A stretch of 64,000 nt of DNA, taken from the NCBI RefSeq assembly GCF_001546115.1, contig NZ_KQ955209.1, forward strand, positions 620,810-684,809, in the 5' to 3' direction. Each line of letters opens with the position of its first letter. Position 1 is the first letter of the stretch. Of the stretch, positions 54,320 to 63,959 are shown piece after piece. This stretch comes from Paracoccus aminovorans. GTDB taxonomy: Bacteria; Pseudomonadota; Alphaproteobacteria; Rhodobacterales; Rhodobacteraceae. The notes under the pieces are model-generated. The model searched no databases. It had not been told where the DNA came from and was given only the letters and a program-made list of their open reading frames with translations. A program made the position numbers and the translations under genes.

Positions 54320-54333
54320 CTCCTGTTCAGGAG
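54320..54333. promoter_or_regulatory. Perfect inverted repeat covering the regulator's ribosome-binding site
   Basis: CTCCTG-TT-CAGGAG lies 11-24 bp upstream of the regulator ATG; on the minus strand its second arm contains the SD AGGAG. It could be an operator or an RNA hairpin that hides the SD. Confidence 0.4.
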
Positions 54334-54369
54334 GACGCCATGGGCAGTGCAATCAATCACAGGGAAATA

Positions 54370-55746
54370 TCATAACACGAAGATCAACCGGTGGCTTCGA
54401 GATTCTGACGCCAGGGCAGGCCGCCGGTTGGCCGGCACCGGCGATGCCGCGCCGCCGGCGATCAGGGGCGGCTTGCCGGGGCCGGGGTCCAGCCATTCGC
54501 CGGGGCCGTGGATCAGACCGGACAGACCCAGGGGCGACAGGTCGACGGGCTTTGCGGCATTCATGCCCCAGGGATATCGCCGGCCGTCGGCGCCGCGCGC
54601 GGCCATTTCCCATTGGTCGGGCGTCGGCAGGCGTCCACCCAGCCGCCGCGCCTCGGCCTGTGCGGCGGTCAGGGGAACGGCGGGGCGCGGCAGGCTGTCG
54701 ATATAGAAGCCGCGCTCAAGCCTCACCCGATGCGGCGGGTTCGGCACGGTGCCGCGCGGCGCCAGCGAGGTGCCCAGCCGGTAGCTGCCCGGCGGCACCC
54801 AGGTCAGCAGGGTGCCATCGGCAAGGGCCGGCCCGGCGGGACCGAGGATCACGCCGGGCGCCGGTTGCGGCGGGGTGCCTCCCGGCAGCGGCTGGCTCAG
54901 CGCCGCGGCCGTGTCGCGCAGGCCCGGCGGCAGGCGGTCGGGATCGTCGTCCAGTACCGCCTCGACGCCGGGCGGAAGCGCCTTGCCTGGCGGCCCGCCA
55001 AGGCGGGTCAGCACGGCGTCGCGCAGCGCGAGGATCATGCGCGCCTCGTCATGGGTCACGCCCTCGGATTTCGTCTCGGGCAGGCGGATGCGGGCGACGG
55101 CGCCGGCAAGAGGGGCCAGGCGCAAGCTGCCGGCGGCCAGCATCGCGGTGACGGCGATCTCCCAATCGGGGTCGGCCAGTGCGCGGACCAGCGCGCCTTC
55201 GACCCGCGCCGGGTCGGCCGGGCGGTCGCGCATCCACCAGCGCATGATCTGGAGCTTCTCCCGGCGCCAGCCGGGAAGCGCGAACAGCGCGGCAGCCGAA
55301 TGCGTGGGCAGCGAACCCGCGCCAAGCCGGTCGAGCAGGGCCAAGGCCTGCTCGGCGATCACCGGCTCCGGATCCGCGACCAGCGCCAGGGCGCAGACCG
55401 CGGCGATATGCGGATCGGCACCCTCGGCCGCTTGCAGGGCCGCCAGCCGCTCCAGGGCATCCGCCGAGCGGGCAAGGCCGATGATCTCGTCGGGCGGCAT
55501 GAGGGCAAGGCCGTCCGGCACGAAGCCGCCCCGGCCTTGGCGCAGGACGAGGTTGCGGGTCGCAAGGTCGCGCAGCAGCCACAGCGTCGCGCCGCCGCTG
55601 CGCCATGCGACCGGCCCCGGATCGACCGGCGGATCCAGCGGCGACCAGCCCGCGGCCCGCAGGCGCAGGACGACCGCGTCCCAATCCAGGGCGCGCGTCA
55701 GCACCTGCGGGGTCGTCGGGTCCGGGACGGGGGGCGGGCTGGGCAT
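54370..55746 (-). CDS. HEAT-like plus formylglycine-generating-enzyme-like protein
   Basis: A 458-residue protein. Residues 1-290 are helical with HEAT-like pairs (AAVCALALVADPEPVIAEQA, VEGALVRALADPDWEIAVTA). Residues 310-458 match the SUMF1/FGE-sulfatase fold: TWVPPGSYRLGTS, ERGFYIDSLPRPAVPLT, and the strong hallmark GRRLPTPDQWEMAARGADGR, then YPWG. The end is shorter than typical FGE domains, and the paired catalytic cysteines of true FGE are absent, so it is probably not a sulfatase activator. It begins 6 bp after the giant gene, so it is in the same operon. Confidence 0.75.
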   Translation of the reverse strand: MPSPPPVPDPTTPQVLTRALDWDAVVLRLRAAGWSPLDPPVDPGPVAWRSGGATLWLLRDLATRNLVLRQGRGGFVPDGLALMPPDEIIGLARSADALERLAALQAAEGADPHIAAVCALALVADPEPVIAEQALALLDRLGAGSLPTHSAAALFALPGWRREKLQIMRWWMRDRPADPARVEGALVRALADPDWEIAVTAMLAAGSLRLAPLAGAVARIRLPETKSEGVTHDEARMILALRDAVLTRLGGPPGKALPPGVEAVLDDDPDRLPPGLRDTAAALSQPLPGGTPPQPAPGVILGPAGPALADGTLLTWVPPGSYRLGTSLAPRGTVPNPPHRVRLERGFYIDSLPRPAVPLTAAQAEARRLGGRLPTPDQWEMAARGADGRRYPWGMNAAKPVDLSPLGLSGLIHGPGEWLDPGPGKPPLIAGGAASPVPANRRPALASESRSHRLIFVL

Positions 55747-55752
55747 CGGTCT

Positions 55753-58700
55753 TTACCAATCTAGCTTGAAATGGCCTTGCAGCAAGGCCGCGACGATGGC
55801 GCGCTGCGAGGTGAGCGTTTCGTTCGTCACGGGGTCCGCCGTCCCCAGCGGCAGGACAAGAGAGCGGCCGGTCTTGATGTCGACGATGACGATGGGGTCG
55901 GAACTGGTGCCCGGTTCCATCACCATCTTCATGTCGTCGCCCGCGGCCAGGCGCACCGGAATGATGCGCTCGGTGACGTTGACCCCTTGCTGAAGGAACT
56001 TGGCTTCGAATGGCCCCAGCGCCTCGAGGCCGTCGCCCAGCAGATACGCCCGCTGCCTGGGATCGGCGCGGAAGATGTCGCGCAGGACCGCCAGTGCCTC
56101 GGGGTCGGTCAGCCTCTGCCAGCTGGCCAGCCAGGACCGGATCTGATTGATCGGAGTCTGGCTGCCCGTCAGATCGTCGGGCAGCGTATTCAGCGCAAAG
56201 TCCATGACCGCATCGCGGAAGACTTCGGGCGACTGATGCGCAGCATCGCGCAGCCTGGCCATGATCGGACCCGGATCGTCCGCAACATTCAGGAACCCCA
56301 GCAGATTGCTCACCTCGGGCGCAAGATCGCTGCGCTCGAAGCCGTGCTGCTCGCGCAGCCAGATGCTTTCGAACCTGACCTTTGACCGGACATGCTCGGG
56401 CAGGCGCTCCATCACCTTGTCGAAGACGTTGCGCCTGATGTCGGCGATGCCGCCGCCGCCCATGATGACATCGACGACGACGAAGCGATAGGAGTCTTGC
56501 GACCCGTCGCCGATGGCGTCCATGATGGCCTTGACCAGATGGGGGCCGCGCTGGCCCTGGACGCCCTCGAACCCTTCCGGTTTGGGCTGTTCGAATTCGC
56601 CCAGGGGCTTCTTGCGTCCCTTCAGGTCCGGTGCCTTGGGAACCGTCCTGGTCGGTAAGCCGGGTCCGAGCGATTCGATCAGGAACGCGCCGCCACGCTC
56701 GACCCCCAGAACCAGGTCGGGTTTGAACGCGCTGATGAACTGGCGCACTTGTTCCATGGCCTCGATGTTTTGCTGAAGGATGCTGCGCTCGAACATGCCT
56801 TCCAGCCTGTCGGAGGTTCCGGGGGCTTCGATTTCGCCCCTGGCGATCCATTTCGTCTCGCGCGACGCGGGCCGCCGGCCATGCAATCCCTCGCTGAAGG
56901 GCAGGTGCTGGAGCAGGGTCCGGGCCTTCTCGGGGCCTTGCCCATCCAGCCCTGCAAGCGCGTCGCGCAGGCGTGGCACCTCGCCGGCTTTCACCTGGTC
57001 CAGCGACAGTCTTCCGGCCCGGACATCGGCCATGGCCTCGTCCAGGGCCGCGTTGAATTCCTGGATTTTCGCCAGCCTGGCCTGAAGCGCGTCGTAGCGG
57101 TCAAATTCGGGAATGCCCGCCCGAGAGGCATCCGCGTCCACGAACCTGAGCGCCAGATCCGGATCGGCCATGATCTTGCCGAGCAGTTCGGTCATCTCGT
57201 GCATGGCGTCGATTTCCGCCTTGCGCCACTCGAACAGCGCGAGGCTTCGGCCGGCATCGTCGCCGGCCGCGGGTCTGGGTGGGTTGGTTATCCAGTCCAG
57301 CGTTTCGTCGAACATGCGGGTGGTCTGCTCGGGGCCCGTGTCCGCGACCCTCGCCATGGTCTCGATGAAACGTCTGACGCGCTCGGGCAGCTGTTCGGCC
57401 CGCAGGCGGTCCAGCTGGTCCTGCCGGCTTTTGGCGCGCGCGTCGAGGTCAGCCGCCCTGGCCTGCAACAGTTCGGCGAATTTCGTGCCCCTAACCTGGT
57501 CGACCGCGCTGGCCGCGCGCTGCGCGAATTCCGCGTTGCGTTGCCGCAGGCTGGCCAGAAAATTGACCACCGCCTCCTGGTCGGCGTGTCGGGCAATCGC
57601 GAAAAGCGTGTCCACCGCCCTGGGATTCACTCTTTCCGGCAAATTGCCTTTCAGCAATTTCTTGGCTGCTTCCTCTGCTTCGGCATCGCCCGCATCTTCG
57701 GCCGCGACGAAACCGCGCCCCTGCTGCGCCGCCAGGCGGGGGTCCGCAAGGATCAGCCGGTGGCGCAGAAGCTGGGCGTCCAGCCAGCGCACCTCGGCCT
57801 GCGCCCGCAGGGCCGCGTCCGCGGACGAGCCGGCCCTGGCCAGCGCGTCCATGCGCTCGTGGATGATCGCCGGCAGCTTGGCCAGCTCAAGCTGCGCCTC
57901 CCAGCCGCGCGAGCCGACGGTCAGGCCGGTGGCATTGGCGCCGTGGATCAGGTCGTGCAGGACCCGGCGGACATTGCCTAGCACCCCCATGTATTTCTGC
58001 ATCGCATGGATCGTCCCGGCGTGCAGCGCCACGTCCAGCGCCGTCGCCCCCGGCCCGACCCGGACATCCACGCCGACGATGCGGTTGCCGATGCGCAGCG
58101 GCTCGACATGGACGGACCGCCCCGGCAGGTCGGGGTCGGGGGTGACGAATGTGCCCTGGCGGATCACCTCGGGCAGCACCGCCCGCATCGCCTCGACGCG
58201 CGGCGCGTCCGTGTCCGGGCGGGCTTCCGCCTCCGGGCCGCCCGCGGGTCGCGCCATCTCTGGCCCGGCAGCGGCGGGCCGGCGCGCGGCTGCCTCGGCC
58301 GCCTCGACCGAGGCGCGGATTTCCTGCATCAGGCCGCTCTGCTCGATCTCGGCCCTGGCCTTGCGGCCCTGCGGCGAGGCCAGGAAATCGGCCATCGAGG
58401 CGTCGGGATTCTCGTGCCGGAACGCCTCGAAATGGTCGCCGATGATCCGGTTCAGCTCGCGCACGCGCCCGATATTGCCCGGCTCGAACAGCGCGGAATG
58501 GCCCATGCGGAACAGCCCGCCACCCGCCGTCATGGAAAGATCCAGCGTGCGGCTCATCGCCACCGATTGCAAAAGCCCCATGCCGGTGCCGGTCAGGAAA
58601 TTCGCCAGCGGATCGCCCTTCCACATATTGTCGTCGGCCATGGTCTGGATCACGGTCGAGGGCAGCGAGGAGGCCGCATCCTCGATCCCCTCGGCGGCGA

Positions 58701-61700
58701 AGCGGGCGACCGCGCGCTCGACCCCCTCGCGGGTGGGCGCGATGGCGCGACCGGCGCGGGCGACCAGGCCGCTGCCTTCCAGACCGGCCAGCCGCTGCGC
58801 CAGGCCCGTCCTGCCGATCCGGCCGGCAAGCGCGGGCAGCCTGGTGCCGCGCACCAGGCTCTTGATCGGTCCCAGGATCTTGGTGCCCATGCCGGCGGTC
58901 GCGGCCGACATCGCCGCATCGACCACGCCGACCGCCGCGTCGATGGCGAAGTCCTGCGTGCCATAGGCGCCGCCCTTGATCAGCAGTTTCGTCGCCATCG
59001 TCGCAACGGTGGCATAGAGCGAGGCGAGCACCGCCACCATGATCGGCCCCGCGGTGCCGGCCGTGGCCACGGTGATCAGCGCCGCCACCACCAGCCCGAC
59101 GACGATCCCGACGATCTGGGAGGCCATGTCGGTGACGCTGTCGATGCGGCGGCGGTGATCCTCGACCGCCGCCTGCACCCGCTCGACGCGGAAGTCGAGT
59201 TCCTCGCCCAGCTGCGCGCGCTCCTCGCGGGCCTCGTCGGTGTCGGGCCAGTTGGTTCGCAGCAGGCCCGCCTTCAACTCTTGCAGGCGGCCCAGCTCGG
59301 ACTGCATCCACGCCGCCTCGTGCCCCGCCGCGGCGCCGCCCAGGACGCCGGTCAGCTGGTTCGCCTCGCGGTCGACCCGGCGTTCTTCCTGGGCGATCGC
59401 CTCCAGCGCGCTGGTCGGCTTGCCATGGTCGTACATGTCGAGCACGTCCGACAGGTCGCGGCCGTCCAGCTCGTCGACCAGCATGTCGCGGAATTTCTTG
59501 CCGGGGTGGCGCTTTTCCCATTGCGCGGCCAGCACGTCCAGCTCGGCCTTGGTCATGCTGCCGACCACGCGGCGCACCACCTCCTCGTCGGTGCCGGCGG
59601 TGCGGGTGGCGTATTCGATCTCTTGCAGGGGGTCCAGGCGGCCGCCCTGTTCCAGCATGTTGCGGGCCTTGTTGCGGTCCTCGCCCGACATGTTGACTTC
59701 GACGACATATTCCAGCGGCCAGAAATACTTGTCCTGATAGACCTGCTTCAGGCTGTCCATCGACAGGCGGCTGTCCTGCTGGGCGCCGTCCTGGATTTCC
59801 TTCTCCATCCGGCGCTCCAGCGCCATGCGCTGGCGCGAGATCTCTTCCTCGCTGACGCCGGGCTTGTGGCGCAGCTCGTCCACCAGCCGCCGGACCCGCA
59901 TGTTGCGCGCCGGCCCCTCGTCCAGCCGCCGCGCTTCCAGCGCGCGTTCGTATTGCGAGCGCAGCACCGCGTTGATGCGGTCGTCCGAGGCATAGAAGCC
60001 GGTGCGCTCGATCTCGATCCGGGCGGCATCGGCCTTGATCAGGTCGTTGTCCTGCAGCGCATTGGCAAGGTCCAGCTCGGCCCCGCTCAGCTCGGACTTG
60101 AAGGCGCGGCGCAGCACGGTCGTGCCTTCCAGGCCGGGGGCATTGTATTGCTCGACATCGGCATAGCGCTCGCCGAACTTCTTCTCGATCAGCGCCAGGC
60201 GCCGGCGGACCTCGGCCTCCATCTCCTCCGAGGCCCAGTTCTGGCCCTTCGCCATGGCCAGAACCTCGGTCCGCACCCGGTTCTGCACCTCTTCGATGCG
60301 CTTCTCGTCGGTGCCGGTGCTGATGATGCCGCCGCGCATCGCCTCGTCGAACTCGATGGCATCGGCCAGTTCGTTGTCGCCCGCCAGCAGCGCGTTGGCC
60401 TGGGCGATCTCGTTGCCGTCCGACAGGTCGTCCTTCAGGTCCGCGTCCAGCGAGACGCCATACATGCGCAGGTATTCGGCGCGGATCGCCTCGCGCTCGG
60501 CCTCGGACTTGTTGCGCAGCGTGCGCATGATCGTGGCCTCATCGGTGCCGAGCCCGGCCATGGCGTCGTGCAGCGCGATGGCGTCGGCCTTGGCCTGCTT
60601 GCCTTCCAGCTCGGCCATGGCCTGGTCCAGTTCCTCGCCGCCCATCTCGCTTTCGAGGTCGCTGTCGAGATCGCTGTCGAAGATGGCCCGGTACATCTTG
60701 CGCACCACCGCGCCCTGCAGCGCGGTCATCGAGCGCAGGCTGTCATAGATGCGCTGCTCGTCCGTGCCCCATTGGTCCATCGCCGCGTGGACGTTCTGCG
60801 CGATCCGCGCCGCATCGAAGCCGGCGCCCTGCGTGCGCGCGACATCGTTCAGCTTGTTGGCCGTGGCATGGTCCCCGCCCGAGACCGGCATCGCGATCAG
60901 CGCGGCCTCGAACTTCTCATTCGCCCCGGCCTGATGGTCGCGGGTCAGGTTGTCGCTCAGCCGGTCGGCGGCGAAGTCCAGCGGATGCTTGCCCTTGGCC
61001 TTGTTGTAGAAGGTGCCGAACGCCGCCTTCTGGGCGTCGGTCATCTGGTTGATCTGCTGCGCGGTGTTCTGGTCGACCTCCTTGGCCAGCGCCTTGGCGG
61101 CCAGCTCGGCGCCCAGCAGGTCGTCGGCAATGGCCTTGGCGTTCTCGCGGCCGCGCCGCACGCGCCATTGCTCGTTGACGTCCTTGGCCTGGCTCAGCCA
61201 GCGCCGGATGCGGGCGACGAAACGCTCCCACCAGCTCTTGCCGGCCAGGATCTTCTCCTCGGCCCAGTGCCGCGCGGCCTCGATCCCGGCCGAGCCCGCG
61301 CCCTCGATCGCCTTGCGATTGCTGTCCGTGGTGGCGGCGGCCAAGGCCAGCGCCTTGCGGAAATGCTCGGTCGCCGCCTTGATCTGCTGGTCCGACCACA
61401 GCCGGATCTGCACCGACATATCGGCCAGGGCCTGTTCGCGCGGTCTGTCGGCCTGGTTGCGCTCGGCGCGCGGCGGAGCCGGCGTCATCACCTGGTAGAT
61501 TTCGCGTTGCGCCAGCGTGCGATAGGCATCCTGCTGCTCGCCCCGCGCCGTGGTCAGCTCGGCCTGCCGCTTGTCGCCGGCGCGCTGGTAATGGGTGATC
61601 TGCGTGGTGACATGCTCGCGGAACCAGGCGACGATCCGGTCGCGGCGGGCATGGACGACGCCGGGGTCGTTCTCGCCCGCGACGGCGGTCTGGCGGCGCA

Positions 61701-63189
61701 GCGTCTCCTCCTCGGCCGCCTCGGCTGCGCCGGCGATGGCGTCCGAGGTCTTCTGCCCCTCCTCGGCGACAGTCTTCCTGGTCTCCTCGGCCTGCTTGCC
61801 GACGGTGGCGGCGGCCTTGGTCTTGGCCTCGTCCAGTTCCTTGCGGCGCTTGGCGACCATCTCGTCAAGCTCGGCGCCGCTGATCCCGGCGGCATCGGCG
61901 ATATCCCTCAGATCGCCGGTCAGGGCGGTCTCGAGCCCGTCCAGCATCTCGGCGCCGATATCGGGAAAGTTCTTGAACAGCGCCTCGCGCGCAAAGGCGT
62001 TCTTGCGCAGGCGGACCAGGATGTCGGTGGCGCTGGCACGGGTGTTCGCCATCAGCCGCGCCACCAGTTCGCCGATCCTGGCGCGGTTCTCGGGCGTGGT
62101 GCCCTCGGCCTTGAACGGGCCGATGTCGGGGGCGATGACCTGGGGGCCGCGCCCCTTGCGGTCGGGCGCGTCGCCGGTCCGGGTCAGCGTTTCCAGCGCC
62201 ATCCGCACGCGCCGCTGTTCCGGCGTCTCCTTCTGGTTCTTGACGTCCTCGGCCGAGGCGCCCGGCGGAAGCTGGGCCAGCGTCTTGGCCGCGGGGGTGA
62301 TGAGAACCTGGAACAGGTCGGGATCGACCGGGCGGACGCCCAGCGGTGGCATGGTGCCGCCGATCTTCTGCCCCTCGATCTCGCGCTCGGGCGAGGCGTT
62401 CAGCGCAATCGACTGCTGGTCCGGCAGATGCTTGCCCGAGGCGGCGAGCACCTTCTGCGTGTGCTCGGGAACCGGGTTCGGTGGCGGCGGGGCGGGCGGG
62501 GTGGTGTCGATCTCGGGCGGCTTCGGCACGGTCTCGATGGCGTCTCTGGTCATCCCGTCGCGCGCCGCCGCATTGCGCTTTTGCGCGCCGGCCCCGAGTT
62601 TTGCCAGCCGGGCCGCGCCCTCCTGCGGCACCTTGACGTCGGGCGGCGGGATCGCGGCGCCAGTAGCGCGGACCTGCCCCTGCCAACGCCGGACGATGGC
62701 GCCGGGCGACGGCCCCTCGGCTTCGCCCGATGCGGGGGCGGGCGGCGCGCCTGCGGGTTTCGGCGCGGCCTCGGGCGGGGCGGTCGGCGGCGCGGCCTCG
62801 GGCAGGGGCGTGCCGCCCTGGGGGAATGCGGGCATCGGCACCGGCCCGGTCGCGCGCGGCTTGTCCTCGCCCTTCAGCAGCGCCGCGTCCGAGCCGCCGG
62901 GCGGGGCGGCGGGCGGGCGGGGCGTGCCCAGCGGATCGGTCGCTGTGTCGGCAGCGTCGCCGGTCGGCGGCGGCACCTCCGGCGGCGGCTTTGCGGGCGG
63001 GTCGCGCTGGCCCGCGGCCGAGCCGCGGCTGGTGGCTTCGAGCATGTCCAGCAGGATGATCGACAGTTCGGTCCAGCGATCCTCGTCCGGCACGAGAGTG
63101 GACGTGCCGCGGCGCGCAGGCGTCTGGCGGCGCGGTGCCGGGGCGGGCGGCGCGGTTTTTGCGGCGGGCGGGGCGAAGCTGCGGGTCAT
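55753..63189 (-). CDS. Giant annexin-like-repeat protein with hydrophobic segment and PRTase-like C-terminus
   Basis: A 2478-residue protein without a signal peptide. Residues 55-250 are Pro-rich and disordered, and 430-500 coiled coil. Residues about 790-1260 hold annexin-like repeats with the calcium-site motif GTDE at 808-811, 881-884, 959-962 and 1199-1202 (AGLGTDEATI fits the annexin type-2 consensus). Residues 1354-1400 are strongly hydrophobic. Residues 1710-1810 contain VGPGATALDVALHAGTIHAM, known to me from large injection-system-linked proteins. Residues 2155-2251 resemble a phosphoribosyltransferase: LVLGVERGGAFLIESL, then FVVVDVIMGGGGIADI as the PRPP-loop equivalent. It overlaps the upstream gene by 4 bp. 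A cargo or toxin role is inferred. Confidence 0.8.
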   Translation of the reverse strand: MTRSFAPPAAKTAPPAPAPRRQTPARRGTSTLVPDEDRWTELSIILLDMLEATSRGSAAGQRDPPAKPPPEVPPPTGDAADTATDPLGTPRPPAAPPGGSDAALLKGEDKPRATGPVPMPAFPQGGTPLPEAAPPTAPPEAAPKPAGAPPAPASGEAEGPSPGAIVRRWQGQVRATGAAIPPPDVKVPQEGAARLAKLGAGAQKRNAAARDGMTRDAIETVPKPPEIDTTPPAPPPPNPVPEHTQKVLAASGKHLPDQQSIALNASPEREIEGQKIGGTMPPLGVRPVDPDLFQVLITPAAKTLAQLPPGASAEDVKNQKETPEQRRVRMALETLTRTGDAPDRKGRGPQVIAPDIGPFKAEGTTPENRARIGELVARLMANTRASATDILVRLRKNAFAREALFKNFPDIGAEMLDGLETALTGDLRDIADAAGISGAELDEMVAKRRKELDEAKTKAAATVGKQAEETRKTVAEEGQKTSDAIAGAAEAAEEETLRRQTAVAGENDPGVVHARRDRIVAWFREHVTTQITHYQRAGDKRQAELTTARGEQQDAYRTLAQREIYQVMTPAPPRAERNQADRPREQALADMSVQIRLWSDQQIKAATEHFRKALALAAATTDSNRKAIEGAGSAGIEAARHWAEEKILAGKSWWERFVARIRRWLSQAKDVNEQWRVRRGRENAKAIADDLLGAELAAKALAKEVDQNTAQQINQMTDAQKAAFGTFYNKAKGKHPLDFAADRLSDNLTRDHQAGANEKFEAALIAMPVSGGDHATANKLNDVARTQGAGFDAARIAQNVHAAMDQWGTDEQRIYDSLRSMTALQGAVVRKMYRAIFDSDLDSDLESEMGGEELDQAMAELEGKQAKADAIALHDAMAGLGTDEATIMRTLRNKSEAEREAIRAEYLRMYGVSLDADLKDDLSDGNEIAQANALLAGDNELADAIEFDEAMRGGIISTGTDEKRIEEVQNRVRTEVLAMAKGQNWASEEMEAEVRRRLALIEKKFGERYADVEQYNAPGLEGTTVLRRAFKSELSGAELDLANALQDNDLIKADAARIEIERTGFYASDDRINAVLRSQYERALEARRLDEGPARNMRVRRLVDELRHKPGVSEEEISRQRMALERRMEKEIQDGAQQDSRLSMDSLKQVYQDKYFWPLEYVVEVNMSGEDRNKARNMLEQGGRLDPLQEIEYATRTAGTDEEVVRRVVGSMTKAELDVLAAQWEKRHPGKKFRDMLVDELDGRDLSDVLDMYDHGKPTSALEAIAQEERRVDREANQLTGVLGGAAAGHEAAWMQSELGRLQELKAGLLRTNWPDTDEAREERAQLGEELDFRVERVQAAVEDHRRRIDSVTDMASQIVGIVVGLVVAALITVATAGTAGPIMVAVLASLYATVATMATKLLIKGGAYGTQDFAIDAAVGVVDAAMSAATAGMGTKILGPIKSLVRGTRLPALAGRIGRTGLAQRLAGLEGSGLVARAGRAIAPTREGVERAVARFAAEGIEDAASSLPSTVIQTMADDNMWKGDPLANFLTGTGMGLLQSVAMSRTLDLSMTAGGGLFRMGHSALFEPGNIGRVRELNRIIGDHFEAFRHENPDASMADFLASPQGRKARAEIEQSGLMQEIRASVEAAEAAARRPAAAGPEMARPAGGPEAEARPDTDAPRVEAMRAVLPEVIRQGTFVTPDPDLPGRSVHVEPLRIGNRIVGVDVRVGPGATALDVALHAGTIHAMQKYMGVLGNVRRVLHDLIHGANATGLTVGSRGWEAQLELAKLPAIIHERMDALARAGSSADAALRAQAEVRWLDAQLLRHRLILADPRLAAQQGRGFVAAEDAGDAEAEEAAKKLLKGNLPERVNPRAVDTLFAIARHADQEAVVNFLASLRQRNAEFAQRAASAVDQVRGTKFAELLQARAADLDARAKSRQDQLDRLRAEQLPERVRRFIETMARVADTGPEQTTRMFDETLDWITNPPRPAAGDDAGRSLALFEWRKAEIDAMHEMTELLGKIMADPDLALRFVDADASRAGIPEFDRYDALQARLAKIQEFNAALDEAMADVRAGRLSLDQVKAGEVPRLRDALAGLDGQGPEKARTLLQHLPFSEGLHGRRPASRETKWIARGEIEAPGTSDRLEGMFERSILQQNIEAMEQVRQFISAFKPDLVLGVERGGAFLIESLGPGLPTRTVPKAPDLKGRKKPLGEFEQPKPEGFEGVQGQRGPHLVKAIMDAIGDGSQDSYRFVVVDVIMGGGGIADIRRNVFDKVMERLPEHVRSKVRFESIWLREQHGFERSDLAPEVSNLLGFLNVADDPGPIMARLRDAAHQSPEVFRDAVMDFALNTLPDDLTGSQTPINQIRSWLASWQRLTDPEALAVLRDIFRADPRQRAYLLGDGLEALGPFEAKFLQQGVNVTERIIPVRLAAGDDMKMVMEPGTSSDPIVIVDIKTGRSLVLPLGTADPVTNETLTSQRAIVAALLQGHFKLDW

Positions 63190-63959
63190 CCTGCCCAGTC
63201 CTCCTCGGCCGAGCCGAATGCGACGACCAGCCGCTTGTCGAGCCAGGGCAGAAGGCCGGGGTCGGCGTCCAGCCCGGCGCGGCGGATGTCGAAGTCGACC
63301 GCCTCGGGCGGCAGCCGGACCCGGATCAGGCGGGGTCCGATCTCAATCTCGCCGGCGATGCCCAGCAGTTCCGTCAACGCCGGCGCATCGAGCGGCCGGC
63401 CGATCAGGCTCTCCAGCGTGGCGATCAGCACCGCCGCGCCCCATTCGGGCAGGTGCCAGGCGCCGTCCTCGGCCAGGGCGGCGCGGCAGGTCTCGATCCG
63501 GGGGGGCACATCGGCTCCGGCCAATGCGCGGGCGGCGGCGGTGACGGTCGCGCAGAATTCGTGCCGCGCCCAGTCCGGGACCGGGCCAAGCGGCGCGGGG
63601 CGGCGCGGAAACTCGGGCGCCAGCGCAGCCGAGGTGGGATCGTCCGGCGCCCCGCTGATGGTGGCGAGCATGGCCGACAGCGCCGCGCCCTCGGCCACGC
63701 CGATGCGCCACAGCGCCTCGGGCATGCCCAGGCGCATCGCCAAGGTCACGAGATAGGCGAGGCCGCCCCAGCAGGTCGGCAGGGCGGCAGAGGGCGCTTC
63801 CGCTTCGGTGTGGGTCCGCTCGGGCAGCGGCGTGGTGTCTCGGTCCGGGATGGTCCGGCGGGTCGGGACCGATTCCTCGGAGTGCGGGGCGGGAGGGTCT
63901 GCGGGCCGGTGCGGGACAGGAATCTCTGCGGCCCGCGCGGCTGAGGGATTGGTCGCCAT
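63186..63959 (-). CDS. Small protein coupled to the giant gene (possible injection-system accessory)
   Basis: A 257-residue protein: a Pro/Ser/Thr-rich N-terminal 60 residues, a helical middle (WGGLAYLVTLAMRLGMPEAL), and a C-terminal segment VDFDIRRAGLDADPGLLPWL. Proteins ending with an R-R-A-G-L-D-x-D-P-G-x-x-P-W-L motif are familiar to me from extracellular contractile injection loci, but I could not confirm this. The stop overlaps the giant gene start (ATGA). No clear SD is seen before its ATG, so it may itself be coupled to a gene beyond the window end. Confidence 0.6.
   Translation of the reverse strand: MATNPSAARAAEIPVPHRPADPPAPHSEESVPTRRTIPDRDTTPLPERTHTEAEAPSAALPTCWGGLAYLVTLAMRLGMPEALWRIGVAEGAALSAMLATISGAPDDPTSAALAPEFPRRPAPLGPVPDWARHEFCATVTAAARALAGADVPPRIETCRAALAEDGAWHLPEWGAAVLIATLESLIGRPLDAPALTELLGIAGEIEIGPRLIRVRLPPEAVDFDIRRAGLDADPGLLPWLDKRLVVAFGSAEEDWAG

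Noticed and set aside
58006..63756. 1916-residue plus-strand open frame opposite the giant gene
   Set aside because: It mirrors the giant minus-strand gene, is rich in Arg, Gln and His, and shows no domains. It arises from high third-position GC.
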